Origin: Phocaeicola faecium
GTDB lineage: Bacteria; Bacteroidota; Bacteroidia; Bacteroidales; Bacteroidaceae
DNA length: 64,000 nucleotides
Direction: 5' to 3'
NCBI RefSeq assembly: GCF_014837055.1
Contig: NZ_JACSPQ010000017.1
Coordinates: 186,001-250,000 of the forward strand
Below, one piece after another: positions 10,066-18,396 of this stretch. Numbering within the stretch: the stretch's first letter is position 1; each line of letters opens with the position of its first letter. The position numbers were made by a program, and so were the translations under genes. The notes beneath the pieces are model-generated. The model saw only the letters and a program-made list of their open reading frames with translations, had not been told where the DNA came from and did not search any database.

Positions 10066-11865
10066 TTATTTCAGGTTAGTGTGCGAAGAAGGAATCAGTT
10101 CGAAGATTGCCTTAATCCGTTTCATATCTAATTTGGGAGTACGGTTGTAATAATAAATACCGTTCTTTTCCTGTTCCACGTCAGTGAGTTGCGTGTAACA
10201 GAATCCCATAACGTGTTTAGCGTCTTTCAAGGCTTTTACCTGACTTTCCAAGCGAGTGTAGAACTCTTCGGGAGTTTGAGGTATGTTTCCATAGCCCCAA
10301 GAATTTTTGCGCTCTTCGGCCGACATCCATCCGATGCCTCCGAATTCGTCTACCATATAAGGTTGTCCTTCGTACACGGCCAAGAATTTTTTGTCGCGGC
10401 TGTTTCGGTAAGGTTCTTTTTCTTCTTTAAACTCCAGTTGTTCTGCCAGTTTGCTTCCATCCTGTTCATAATTATGTACACTCCAGATATCGGTCAGTAT
10501 ATGGTCGTCTCCGCTGGCATCGTTGATGGGACGGGTGGGGTCGATTGACTTCGTTATATGATAAATGTCGCGTATCAGTCGCGGATAAACTCCTTCACGG
10601 CTTCCCCAAGTTTCATTAAAAGGAGTCCAAGTAACCAGCGACGGATGGTTCCGGTCTCTCGCTACCACTTCCGTCCATTCGCCGATGTAATTGCGCACCG
10701 CCAGTTCGTCATTGATATCCATCACCCAGCTTGCACTCTCTCCCCATGTAAGATAACCCAATTTGTCAGCCCAATAATAATAACGTTCTTCGAAAACTTT
10801 CTGGTGGAGTCTTGCCCCGTTAAATCCGGCTTCCTTTCCCAGTACGATGTCGTTTTTCAAAGCCTCGTCTGAAGGAGCTGTCCATACTCCGTCGGGATAA
10901 TATCCTTGATCGAGTACCAAACGTTGGAAATAAGGCTCGTTGTTCAGATAAAAGATGCCATCGGCAGTATGTACTTTGCGCATACCCGCATACGATTTCA
11001 CCTCATCAATGATGTTTCCCTGCTGGTCTTTTACCTGATAAACCAAGTCGTATAAGAACGGATTCTCAGGACTCCATAACTTCATATTCTTGACAGGAAG
11101 TATGATGGTACTGCTGTTTGAGCAGGTAACGCTTTTTTTTGCTACTGTCTTATTGCCGTCTTTTAGCACGATTTCCAGCGTATTGTTAGACTCTTGATAA
11201 AATTCCGGAGTAATAATCAGTTGTTTTTGGTCAATGTCGGGGCGTACTACCGCTGTTTTTAATCCTTTCTTGTCAACAGCTTCCATCCAAACCGTTTGCC
11301 AGATACCGGTAACGCGGGTGTAGGAGCATCCTCCCGAATAAAAGTTGGTACATTGTTTCCCGCCGGTCTGTTTACCCGAACGCAGGTCATCTTTTACCTG
11401 AAGCACCAAGTTATGTGTTTGTCCGCTTTTCACGAATCGGGTGATATCTGCCGAGAATGAAGACGAACCGCCCCAATGCGACTGTACAAACTCTCCGTCG
11501 ATATAAATTTCAGTATAATAGTCTACCGCTCCAAAGTTAAGCAATATCTTTTTCCCACTCCAGTCGGCAGGGATTGACAGTTTGCGCTGATACCACAGAC
11601 AGTTGATAAAATCGGTATGCGCTACTCCCGACAGTTTGCTTTCCGGACAAAACGGAACAGTAATTTGCTGGCTTAGTTGTTCGGCCTTTTGTAGCGAGCG
11701 GTCTTTACCCGATTCTCCGAAATCGAACTCAAAGTTCCATGTTCCGTTTAAGTTTACCCATTGGCTGCGTTCAAATTGCGGACGTGGATATTCAGGACGC
11801 GGCTGCGGATTGGCAAATCCGTTCAAGCAAATTAATGCGAATAAAGTTGTTAATAGTTTCTTCAT
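10066..11865 (-). CDS. glycoside hydrolase family 2 enzyme
   Basis: Retaining beta-glycosidase of the beta-galactosidase/beta-mannosidase/beta-glucuronidase family. An N-terminal sugar-binding jelly roll (NLNGTWNFEF, LWYQRKLSIP, NFGAVDYYTEIYIDG) and an immunoglobulin-like domain lead into a TIM barrel. The barrel carries the acid/base Glu in TPFNETWG and the nucleophile Glu in MVDEFGG. A signal peptide (LLTTLFALICLNGFA) precedes the mature protein. At 599 residues it lacks the C-terminal domains of large LacZ-type enzymes. It is second in the operon, 32 nt after the GH127-like gene and 2 nt before GH76. Its sugar specificity cannot be read from sequence; removal of a beta-linked side chain is the likely role. 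Confidence 0.9.
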   Translation of the reverse strand: MKKLLTTLFALICLNGFANPQPRPEYPRPQFERSQWVNLNGTWNFEFDFGESGKDRSLQKAEQLSQQITVPFCPESKLSGVAHTDFINCLWYQRKLSIPADWSGKKILLNFGAVDYYTEIYIDGEFVQSHWGGSSSFSADITRFVKSGQTHNLVLQVKDDLRSGKQTGGKQCTNFYSGGCSYTRVTGIWQTVWMEAVDKKGLKTAVVRPDIDQKQLIITPEFYQESNNTLEIVLKDGNKTVAKKSVTCSNSSTIILPVKNMKLWSPENPFLYDLVYQVKDQQGNIIDEVKSYAGMRKVHTADGIFYLNNEPYFQRLVLDQGYYPDGVWTAPSDEALKNDIVLGKEAGFNGARLHQKVFEERYYYWADKLGYLTWGESASWVMDINDELAVRNYIGEWTEVVARDRNHPSLVTWTPFNETWGSREGVYPRLIRDIYHITKSIDPTRPINDASGDDHILTDIWSVHNYEQDGSKLAEQLEFKEEKEPYRNSRDKKFLAVYEGQPYMVDEFGGIGWMSAEERKNSWGYGNIPQTPEEFYTRLESQVKALKDAKHVMGFCYTQLTDVEQEKNGIYYYNRTPKLDMKRIKAIFELIPSSHTNLK

Positions 11866-11897
11866 GATAGAATTGTAATAATAAATAGGTTAATGAA

Positions 11898-13952
11898 TTA
11901 TTCGTAAGTGTTAGGGAACGCGCTGATTCGGAGTCGGGCAGCTCCCATCGGTATTAAGGTGATTTCTTCTTTTTCCCTTTTGGGAGCATCGGCTTCGGGC
12001 AGTTCATGGCAAAGTCCGTATTGGTCTACCTTCCAGCTTGGAATCTGTCGTCCTACGGTTTTGATTTCAAGAGGAACGTTTTCCTGCGTGAAGGGGAAAT
12101 TGTCGGCAGGCCATTGTTTTTTGATTACTTTGAAATCTTTCAGCGCATTGTCTTTGTTTAATACCAATGAGTAATTCCACGGCGAGTCGGGATAGATTTC
12201 ATACGTAGGCCATTGGCTTGCATCGGCATCTTTTTGCCATTGTGAGTCGCCGATTGCAGTTTCTTTACTGTCGCTCTTTACATATTTCTCTTGTATTTTT
12301 AACGACATGGTGAGTGGTCCATAGTTTACGCTTACGCTGTTCTTGTTTACTTGCCATGTACGCAAACTGAGTTGCATGGGTAACGTCAGTTCCACTTTAT
12401 CGTCGTTTTTCCAAGTGCGGCGGATACAAGCATATTGTCCGCTGGTAACAGGAGTCGTAACTTTCTGTCCGTTGATATGGATTTGTGCTTGGTTTGCCCA
12501 AGTAGGAATACGCAAGTAAAGCGGGAATTCCACTTCCTTGTCTGTTTGAACAGTCAACCGGATGACTTCATCGAACGGATAGTTCGTTTCTTCATGAATA
12601 GCGATTTGCTGTCCGTCTCCTACTTTCATGGTCGCTTTGCAAGAAGCATACAGAGCTAAAGCTGCTCCGTTATCGGGAGTAGCCAATACCAGATGCTCGG
12701 TATAGTAAGGCCATCCTTGTGCATGGTTATGTTGGCAGCAGCGGCTGCTGAAAGGGTTCATGGCAAGGAAAGGTCCGGAGTTATCAATGCCCGGATGATG
12801 GTTTTTCGAATCGCTTATCACATGATTCGGGCAGGTGATGTAACGCAACGCCTTAAAATCAGGCATGGTTGCTGCCGGATAAGTATTGAATGCTACATCT
12901 TCACAATGTTCAGCCCAAAAAGGATCACCCGTCATGCGGAGCATGATTTCATCCGAAGCCATTTGTTCCACCATTCCGCAAGTTTCTACGCCCTGCCGGG
13001 GATCGATATAGCCCATGCGACAATTTTCATCAGAGCCGAACATACCTCCCGGCACTTGTCCGAATGTGCGTCTGATCAGATGATGTACATTGTATGAAGC
13101 AGCTAATAAAGCAGAATCTTTATCAAGCATGTAGTAAGTGGCGGGTTCGCGGAAACATTGCGCAACGTTCACGTTATGCCAGTTGGGTAACGTAGAAGGT
13201 CTTGTCCAATCGGCAGTGTTGCGATGTATCTTCTCAGCTAACTCTAACAAGAAAGATTCACCAGTTTTATTGTATAACCAATATACGCTAAGCAAATTAT
13301 CTCCACCGCGGCTATTTTCCCAGTAATCCTCTAAAAATTTATCGTCAGGCAAACTTAACTCCCATTTGAAGAAATTGGTCATTAAAGTTAGCACACGCGA
13401 ATCGTTGGTATATTCATAATAAGATTGCAGACACCATAACATAATCATTTGCGCCCAGAGTTCAGGCTTATCGCCTTTCATGTTTATCGGACCAAACGAT
13501 CCATCGGGACGCTGGCTGTTTATGGCTGCTTCAATCCATGTTTTAGCTTCGTTTATCATGTTCTCATCGCCTAAGATGTAAGCCAGATTTCCGTAGCCTT
13601 TCAACCAATACGGAACTTCTTCCCATCCATGATCGCCTCCATTGGTGAGCCAAGCATTATTTTCCTTTTCCAGCCATGCACTGATTTCGTTTAAGTGACC
13701 GGTCAGTCCGTCTCGTTGCAGTTCCAAATACTTTCTTAACCATCCTTCCGGCTTGATACTTCCTACCGGAAGTTTTAAGAAATGCGACGGTTGCAGTGGA
13801 GAACGATTATTCGCATAGTTTGGATTCTGTTCCATTCTGTCTGGTCGGTCTGTCATGGTTACACTAAACTCTGTAGATGTATGGTTACATGAACAACACA
13901 TTGACAGTGCCGCACAAAACAGCATTCCTTTTACTTTACTGATGTTTTTCAT
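11898..13952 (-). CDS. GH127-like (DUF1680) glycosidase lipoprotein, beta-L-arabinofuranosidase type
   Basis: First gene of the four-gene operon. The fold family includes beta-L-arabinofuranosidases (GH127, GH146) that use a zinc-bound cysteine nucleophile. The expected ligands are present: Glu323 and Cys325 in VETCGMVEQ, and Cys405-Cys406 in SSRCCQHN. This argues for an active zinc-cysteine enzyme. The barrel begins with GHLNEISAWL, followed by DHGWEEVPYWLKGY. The N terminus has a lipobox-like stretch (AALSMCC), so membrane anchoring is likely. Length 684 fits the family. A nearby minus-strand promoter is unclear; AACCTTTG around 14018 is only a partial match. In a mannan locus it may remove arabinofuranose or a similar furanose, but DUF1680 covers several specificities. 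Confidence 0.85.
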   Translation of the reverse strand: MKNISKVKGMLFCAALSMCCSCNHTSTEFSVTMTDRPDRMEQNPNYANNRSPLQPSHFLKLPVGSIKPEGWLRKYLELQRDGLTGHLNEISAWLEKENNAWLTNGGDHGWEEVPYWLKGYGNLAYILGDENMINEAKTWIEAAINSQRPDGSFGPINMKGDKPELWAQMIMLWCLQSYYEYTNDSRVLTLMTNFFKWELSLPDDKFLEDYWENSRGGDNLLSVYWLYNKTGESFLLELAEKIHRNTADWTRPSTLPNWHNVNVAQCFREPATYYMLDKDSALLAASYNVHHLIRRTFGQVPGGMFGSDENCRMGYIDPRQGVETCGMVEQMASDEIMLRMTGDPFWAEHCEDVAFNTYPAATMPDFKALRYITCPNHVISDSKNHHPGIDNSGPFLAMNPFSSRCCQHNHAQGWPYYTEHLVLATPDNGAALALYASCKATMKVGDGQQIAIHEETNYPFDEVIRLTVQTDKEVEFPLYLRIPTWANQAQIHINGQKVTTPVTSGQYACIRRTWKNDDKVELTLPMQLSLRTWQVNKNSVSVNYGPLTMSLKIQEKYVKSDSKETAIGDSQWQKDADASQWPTYEIYPDSPWNYSLVLNKDNALKDFKVIKKQWPADNFPFTQENVPLEIKTVGRQIPSWKVDQYGLCHELPEADAPKREKEEITLIPMGAARLRISAFPNTYE

Positions 13953-14091
13953 GATAATATGTTTTTTTGATGTTTTAATCTACATACAAAGGTTGCCATT
14001 TATTTTTTCTTTTGTGGATAGGTTTTGTCAAATAAAAGATAAAAACTGACCATTTCTTCTTGAATTGTTGGTTGAAATGTATAATTTTGGC

Positions 14092-14099
14092 TGCATGTT
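14092..14099 (+). promoter_or_regulatory. -7 promoter element for the GH43-like lipoprotein gene
   Basis: TAATTTTG matches TAnnTTTG, with a TTG 21 nt upstream at 14068-14070. It places transcription start near 14105, supporting the ATG at 14122 over in-frame starts upstream. The rest of the 13953-14121 gap shows nothing else. Confidence 0.5.
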
Positions 14100-14121
14100 A
14101 CATACCCAACGAAATATTGTT

Positions 14122-15207
14122 ATGAAATTAGTTTGTTACGTGCCTTTGTTTATTCTTATGTGTATGATGGGTGCCTGTCGGAATAATCCGAATGCCGAAA
14201 GCGGCAAAACGGTGTCAACCTTTACCAATCCTTTGTTTGGTACAGGAAGTTCTCCCAGTGCTATTTTTTATAAAGGGAAATATTATTATACGCATGAAAC
14301 CAACGATATGATTTGGGTGTGGGAGACAGAAGATATTACAGATATGCAACATGCTATTTATAAAGAAGTGTGGCGTTCTGCCGACCCTAACAATAAATAT
14401 AATTTGTGGGCGCCGGAGATTCATCGGATAAATGACAAATGGTACATCTATTATGCTGCCGATAATGGCAATACGGATAATCATCAGATTTATGTATTAG
14501 AGAATGAGGCTGCAACTCCATTGGAAGGAACATTTAAACTGAAAGGAGCGATTATGACGAATCCGGATTGGAACTGGGGGATTCATGCTTCAACTTTTGT
14601 TCATAAAGGAGTTCAATACTTGATTTGGTCGGGCTGGCCTCAAAGACGTATCATGGAAGAAACCCAATGCATTTATATCGCTCGGATGAAAAATCCGTGG
14701 ACACTGGATACCAAGCGGGTTATGTTGTCGAAGCCGGAATATAGTTGGGAACGACAGTGGGTGAATCCCGACGGAAGCCGTACGGCTTATCCGATTTATG
14801 TAAACGAGGCTCCTCAGTTGTTTCATTCGCGCGACGGACAAAAGCTGATATTATACTATTCGGCAAGCGGATGTTGGTCTCCCTATTATTGCATAGGGAT
14901 GCTCACTGCCGATACCGATGCTGATTTGTTGAACCCGGATTCTTGGCATAAAGACGATAAACCGGTATTTTCGCAGTCGCCTCAAGATAGTGTATTCAGT
15001 CCGGGAAGCCTTTCGTTTGTTCCTTCTCCCGATGGGAAAGAATGGTATGTACTGTATCATGCCCGTGCAATACCCAACGGCATAACCGGTGATAATGAGT
15101 CGAGAAGCATACGTATGCAAAAAATAGAATGGGATAAAAACGGGATGCCCGTATTTGGGAAGCCTGTAAAATTAGGAGTTCCCTTGCCTAAACCTTCCGG
15201 ATTATAA
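14122..15207 (+). CDS. divergent GH43-like lipoprotein with altered catalytic positions
   Basis: A five-bladed propeller protein resembling GH43, with typical blade motifs LWAPEIHRINDKWYIYYAA and VQYLIWSGW. The lipoprotein signal MKLVCYVPLFILMCMMGAC supports the 14122 start. The expected catalytic Asp of the first blade (DPS-type motif) is replaced: GSSPSAIF has Ser44 there. The second Asp (normally IDG) is His155 in WGIHASTF. The Glu of the third motif is kept (VNEAPQLF, Glu229). It may use other residues, act on an unusual furanoside, or only bind sugar. The 361-residue length is normal and the frame is intact, so it is not an obvious pseudogene. It is divergent from the GH127 operon. The fold assignment is good; the activity is open. 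Confidence 0.75.
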   Translation: MKLVCYVPLFILMCMMGACRNNPNAESGKTVSTFTNPLFGTGSSPSAIFYKGKYYYTHETNDMIWVWETEDITDMQHAIYKEVWRSADPNNKYNLWAPEIHRINDKWYIYYAADNGNTDNHQIYVLENEAATPLEGTFKLKGAIMTNPDWNWGIHASTFVHKGVQYLIWSGWPQRRIMEETQCIYIARMKNPWTLDTKRVMLSKPEYSWERQWVNPDGSRTAYPIYVNEAPQLFHSRDGQKLILYYSASGCWSPYYCIGMLTADTDADLLNPDSWHKDDKPVFSQSPQDSVFSPGSLSFVPSPDGKEWYVLYHARAIPNGITGDNESRSIRMQKIEWDKNGMPVFGKPVKLGVPLPKPSGL

Positions 15208-15255
15208 TTTTAGCTGGTAAAAATGTCATCTTTACCCCGACAGCCTGAGGCGGTG

Positions 15256-15350
15256 TTATGGGTAGAAAAAGGGAATCTGTTGGTTCGAAATTGAGATTGT
15301 TATCCGATAAAATAAGTCGTCGTCTGATAAAAGATGCCGACTTATTTTTT
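15256..15350 (+). terminator. terminator hairpin downstream of the GH43-like gene, with repeat word
   Basis: AATAAGTCG (15311-15319) pairs with CGACTTATT (15338-15346), followed by a T tract. Upstream at 15256-15267 is the repeat word TTATGGGTAGAA of the dispersed family. This is the main content of the 15208-15551 gap. Confidence 0.6.
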
Positions 15351-15501
15351 GCAATGGAACAAACCGGAGGCAACAGCCCTCAAGCGTAAGAAAAGGCAAG
15401 TTATAATGCCTGCGGGGCGTTAAATGGTGAAAAGACTGGTTGGTGAACTGTTTTTTCTGTTTTTTGAATGACTATTTCTATCATTCGTTACTTGCGTTCG
15501 T

Positions 15502-15510
15502 TAGTTTTGC
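15502..15510 (+). promoter_or_regulatory. -7 promoter element upstream of the 40-codon ORF and DUF418 gene
   Basis: TAGTTTTGC is an exact TAnnTTTG match, 41 nt before the ATG of the small ORF at 15552. No good -33 element is evident. Confidence 0.5.
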
Positions 15511-15551
15511 AGCAGAGAATTAACACATTATCTTTATTAAACCTGAAAACG

Positions 15552-15674
15552 ATGAAAAACGTATTTACCAATCACACTCATGCTGCAACGCCCGTAGCCT
15601 GTGTATCAATAAAGGATTATGCTCCGCTTTCGGAACAATCGAGTATAGAAATCTTCAACGTCGGGATGTTATGA
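15552..15674 (+). CDS. possible 40-residue peptide, coupled to the DUF418 gene
   Basis: I do not recognise this peptide. The ATG follows a -7 promoter element by 41 nt. The frame encodes 40 residues beginning MKNVFTNHTHAATPVACVS and ending IEIFNVGML. Its TGA overlaps the next ATG by four bases (ATGA, 15671-15674), the classic geometry for translational coupling. It has no signal peptide or membrane helix and a single Cys. It could be a leader peptide that sets DUF418 expression or a small secreted or modified peptide handled by the membrane protein. Coding status is inferred from position only. Confidence 0.45.
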   Translation: MKNVFTNHTHAATPVACVSIKDYAPLSEQSSIEIFNVGML

Positions 15675-16897
15675 ATAATCATGTTCATCGGATTGCTCCT
15701 CCCAAACGCATTCATTCGATTGATGCGCTTAGAGGATTTGCATTGGTAGGTATTCTGTTGTGGCATTGCATGGAGCGTTTTGACCTGACTTTGGTGCCGG
15801 TTGTAGATAATCCGTTCTGGCAGCGGGTAGATACGGGAGTCTTTGATACGCTGAATTTCCTGTTTGCCGGAAAGTCGTATGCCATGTTTTCTTTGTTGTT
15901 CGGACTGAGCTTTTTCATGCAGATGGATTCTCAGGCAAGTAAGGGAGTAGATTTCAGAGGACGTTTTGTTTGGCGTATGGTGCTGTTGTTATTGTTCGGC
16001 TATATTAACGGACTGATGTATTTGGGTGAGTTCTTTGTAGTCTACGCTTTGTTAGGACTGTTTCTTATACCTTTATATAAAGTCCCCACCAAGTGGCTGA
16101 TAGGATTGGCTGTGTTGCTGTTCCTGCAAATTCCCGCAGTAATCAGTTTTGTTTCCTTGCTGGAGAACAACGTGCCGAACCAGCCTACCGATTTGGTGGT
16201 CGAAATGAATCGCCTTTATGAAACCTGTGCTTCTGTGTTTATTCACGGTTCGTTTGCCGATGTGATTGATTTCAATCTGTGGCGCGGACAATGGGCTAAG
16301 GTGTTGTGGGTGTTTAATAATTACCGCTATTTGCAGTTGTTGGGGTTGTTTATCATCGGTATGCTGATCGGACGTTCGGGAATCCATAAAGACGAAGTTC
16401 GGATGGTAAATTACAGCAAGCTGGTTTTGCCGTATGCGTTGGCGTTTTTTGCCGTGTTCTATGCGATAGCTTATTTGCTTCCTTATTGGGGAGTAAAAGA
16501 TTTTGCATTGCGGGTAGGACAGACCATGTTTAAAACATACGGTAATTTAGGGCAGATGATGGTTTACGTTTGCGGACTGATACTGTTGTATTACCGATAC
16601 GGCGGACGCAAGATTTTAGATTATTTGGCTCCGGTAGGCAGAATGAGTGTAACAAACTACATGATGCAAAGTTTTGTCGGCGTTTGTGTTTTCTACGGCT
16701 TTGGGTTAAATGGGGCTGTGTCGCTGAATTATCTTGAAAGTTTTATGTTCGGTATCTTTTTCTGCATAATACAAATAGCTTATAGTAATTGGTGGATGAA
16801 ACGGTTCTATTATGGACCGGTAGAGTGGCTGTGGAGAATTTGTACATGGCTCTGCAGAGTTCCGTTTAAGCGTAACACCGTAAAAGGGCTTGTTTAA
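15671..16897 (+). CDS. DUF418 / YeiB-family multi-spanning membrane protein
   Basis: Integral inner-membrane protein related to acyltransferase-3-like and heparan-acetyltransferase-like families. The N terminus carries the family signature IDALRGFALVGILLWH, with several hydrophobic segments after it (LLLLFGYINGLMYLGEFFVVYALLGLFLIPL). The C-terminal DUF418 domain is clear, with PVGRMSVTNYMMQS near residue 325 and a terminal YGPVEWLWR. Length 408 is typical. Its ATG overlaps the stop of the 40-codon ORF. Members are thought to move or modify small molecules at the membrane, but no substrate is established. A role in acylating a glycan product is possible from the location in the polysaccharide locus, but it could equally be unrelated. 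Confidence 0.85.
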   Translation: MNNHVHRIAPPKRIHSIDALRGFALVGILLWHCMERFDLTLVPVVDNPFWQRVDTGVFDTLNFLFAGKSYAMFSLLFGLSFFMQMDSQASKGVDFRGRFVWRMVLLLLFGYINGLMYLGEFFVVYALLGLFLIPLYKVPTKWLIGLAVLLFLQIPAVISFVSLLENNVPNQPTDLVVEMNRLYETCASVFIHGSFADVIDFNLWRGQWAKVLWVFNNYRYLQLLGLFIIGMLIGRSGIHKDEVRMVNYSKLVLPYALAFFAVFYAIAYLLPYWGVKDFALRVGQTMFKTYGNLGQMMVYVCGLILLYYRYGGRKILDYLAPVGRMSVTNYMMQSFVGVCVFYGFGLNGAVSLNYLESFMFGIFFCIIQIAYSNWWMKRFYYGPVEWLWRICTWLCRVPFKRNTVKGLV

Positions 16898-16928
16898 GAG
16901 GGTTTATCTGGCTCGGCAGAGGGCTTGA

Positions 16929-17015
16929 AAACGCTACCCATAGGACGCATCAACACTATGGGTAGAACCGGTCAACGCTACCGCATGAGTTGACCAACGC
17001 TAACGGTAGCGTTTT
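16929..17015 (+). terminator. compound hairpins of modular palindromic repeats, cluster 3
   Basis: CTACCCATAG (16934-16943) pairs with CTATGGGTAG (16956-16965). A second hairpin pairs AACGCTACCG (16974-16983) with CGGTAGCGTT (17004-17013) and ends in Ts. Inside the second, GTCAAC and GTTGAC (16971-16976, 16989-16994) can form an alternative stem. It follows the DUF418 stop. A closely related 43-nt copy lies at 26207-26249. Confidence 0.75.
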
Positions 17016-17127
17016 TCGGGTATAACGGAGGAGACATTTTGCCCGCGCTTCCGTTAGCGGAAAAAATTCAATGGGTTCAATTAATGCATAGGTTTTAGTA
17101 TCGATATATATAAAAACATTAGTTAGT

Positions 17128-18366
17128 ATGAAGACAAGAAAAATATTATTGTTAATCGGATGTTGGGCCGTCGGACTTTCAGGGATGTGTGCGACGTTGC
17201 GCTATACTCGTGCAGATGTATGGGAGGCTTACGAAGGTTTTAATCGTAATTACCTTGATTCCCTGAAGTATATTTATAAAACGGATACTTCTTTTCCTCG
17301 TGCCGTAGACCGTGGAAATGGAGCAGCGGCAATTTGGTGTCAGCCTATTTATTGGGATATGGCGATGAATGCATATCGTCTTGCCCGTTCGCAGAAAGAC
17401 ACAGAGCGCGAAAAAAAGTACAAGGCGTTAAGTCGGAAAATCTTTGAGGGAAATAAAGCTCACTATGTAGGCTTCGATTTCCATGACAATAACGAAAACA
17501 CCGGCTGGTTTATCTACGATGATATTCAGTGGTGGACTATTACGCTTGCCCGTGCTTACGAATTGTTTGGCGACAAAGAATACCTGAAACTGGCCGAGGC
17601 AAGTTTCAGTCGGGTATGGAACGGTTCGAAGCGGGTAGGGGATACCGGCTCGTACGACGAGAAAAAAGGCGGCATGTTCTGGCAGTGGCAACCTATCCAT
17701 AACCCGAAACCGAATGACAGCGACCGCGACGGCAAGATGGCTTGTATCAATTTCCCTACGGTGGTAGCGGCGATGACGCTTTATAAAAATGTACCCGCAG
17801 GCAGGCGCGAACCGGAGGAGGCGGATTGGAACTACCAAACCAAAGCACAGTATCTGGAAAAAGCGAAAGAAATTTATGAGTGGGGGGTAAATAACCTGTT
17901 CGACAAATCGACGGGGCGGGTGGCAGACAGCCGACACGGAACGCATGAACCGGACTGGAAAGCCCACGTATATAATCAGGCGACTTTTATCGGAGGCTCG
18001 GTAATGCTGTATCAGGCTACGGGTGAACGCCGTTATCTGGATAACGCCATCCTTGCCGCAGACTATACGGTGAAAGACATGTCGCCTGCCGGTGTGCTTC
18101 CTTTTGAAAGCGGAATCGAGCAAGGTATTTATACGGCTATATTCGCACAATACATCGCCATGTTGGTTTACGATTGCGGACAATCGCAATACCTTCCTTT
18201 CTTGGAGCATACGATAGACTGCGGGTGGAGTAACCGCGATAAGAACCGCATCATTTGCGGAGGAATATACGATGAGGCGGTGAGCGGAAATCAGGTGATA
18301 GACAGTTATTCGGCATCCGGTATTCCCGCTTTGATGTTGCTCTTCCCTGACAATACTGTAAAGTGA
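17128..18366 (+). CDS. glycoside hydrolase family 76, endo-alpha-1,6-mannanase
   Basis: Second GH76 enzyme of the locus, predicted to hydrolyse alpha-1,6-mannan. The catalytic Asp pair sits in WFIYDDIQWWTITLARAYEL (Asp131-Asp132). The GH76 pattern KKGGMFWQW and a C-terminal SASGIPALMLLF barrel segment are also present. The signal peptide is residues 1-22 (LLLIGCWAVGLSGMCA); the Cys is not in a standard lipobox. At 412 residues it is family length. It heads a three-gene plus-strand run with DUF4965 (30 nt later) and GH125 (53 nt later), a set that can cut an alpha-1,6-mannan internally and then from the ends. No clear TAnnTTTG element was found in the AT-rich 17062-17127 leader. Confidence 0.92.
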   Translation: MKTRKILLLIGCWAVGLSGMCATLRYTRADVWEAYEGFNRNYLDSLKYIYKTDTSFPRAVDRGNGAAAIWCQPIYWDMAMNAYRLARSQKDTEREKKYKALSRKIFEGNKAHYVGFDFHDNNENTGWFIYDDIQWWTITLARAYELFGDKEYLKLAEASFSRVWNGSKRVGDTGSYDEKKGGMFWQWQPIHNPKPNDSDRDGKMACINFPTVVAAMTLYKNVPAGRREPEEADWNYQTKAQYLEKAKEIYEWGVNNLFDKSTGRVADSRHGTHEPDWKAHVYNQATFIGGSVMLYQATGERRYLDNAILAADYTVKDMSPAGVLPFESGIEQGIYTAIFAQYIAMLVYDCGQSQYLPFLEHTIDCGWSNRDKNRIICGGIYDEAVSGNQVIDSYSASGIPALMLLFPDNTVK

Positions 18367-18396
18367 AAATCATGTATCATCAAAAAAAATAAAAAT

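Noticed and set aside
14122-15207. GH43-like gene as a pseudogene
   Set aside because: The frame is full length with signal peptide, Glu motif and promoter; only specific catalytic positions differ.
16929-17015. possible short CRISPR array
   Set aside because: The repeat words are inverted and unequally spaced, there are no uniform spacers, and no cas genes are in the window.
17428-18210. 260-codon minus-strand frame
   Set aside because: Fully antisense to the GH76 gene; a by-product of codon bias on the coding strand.
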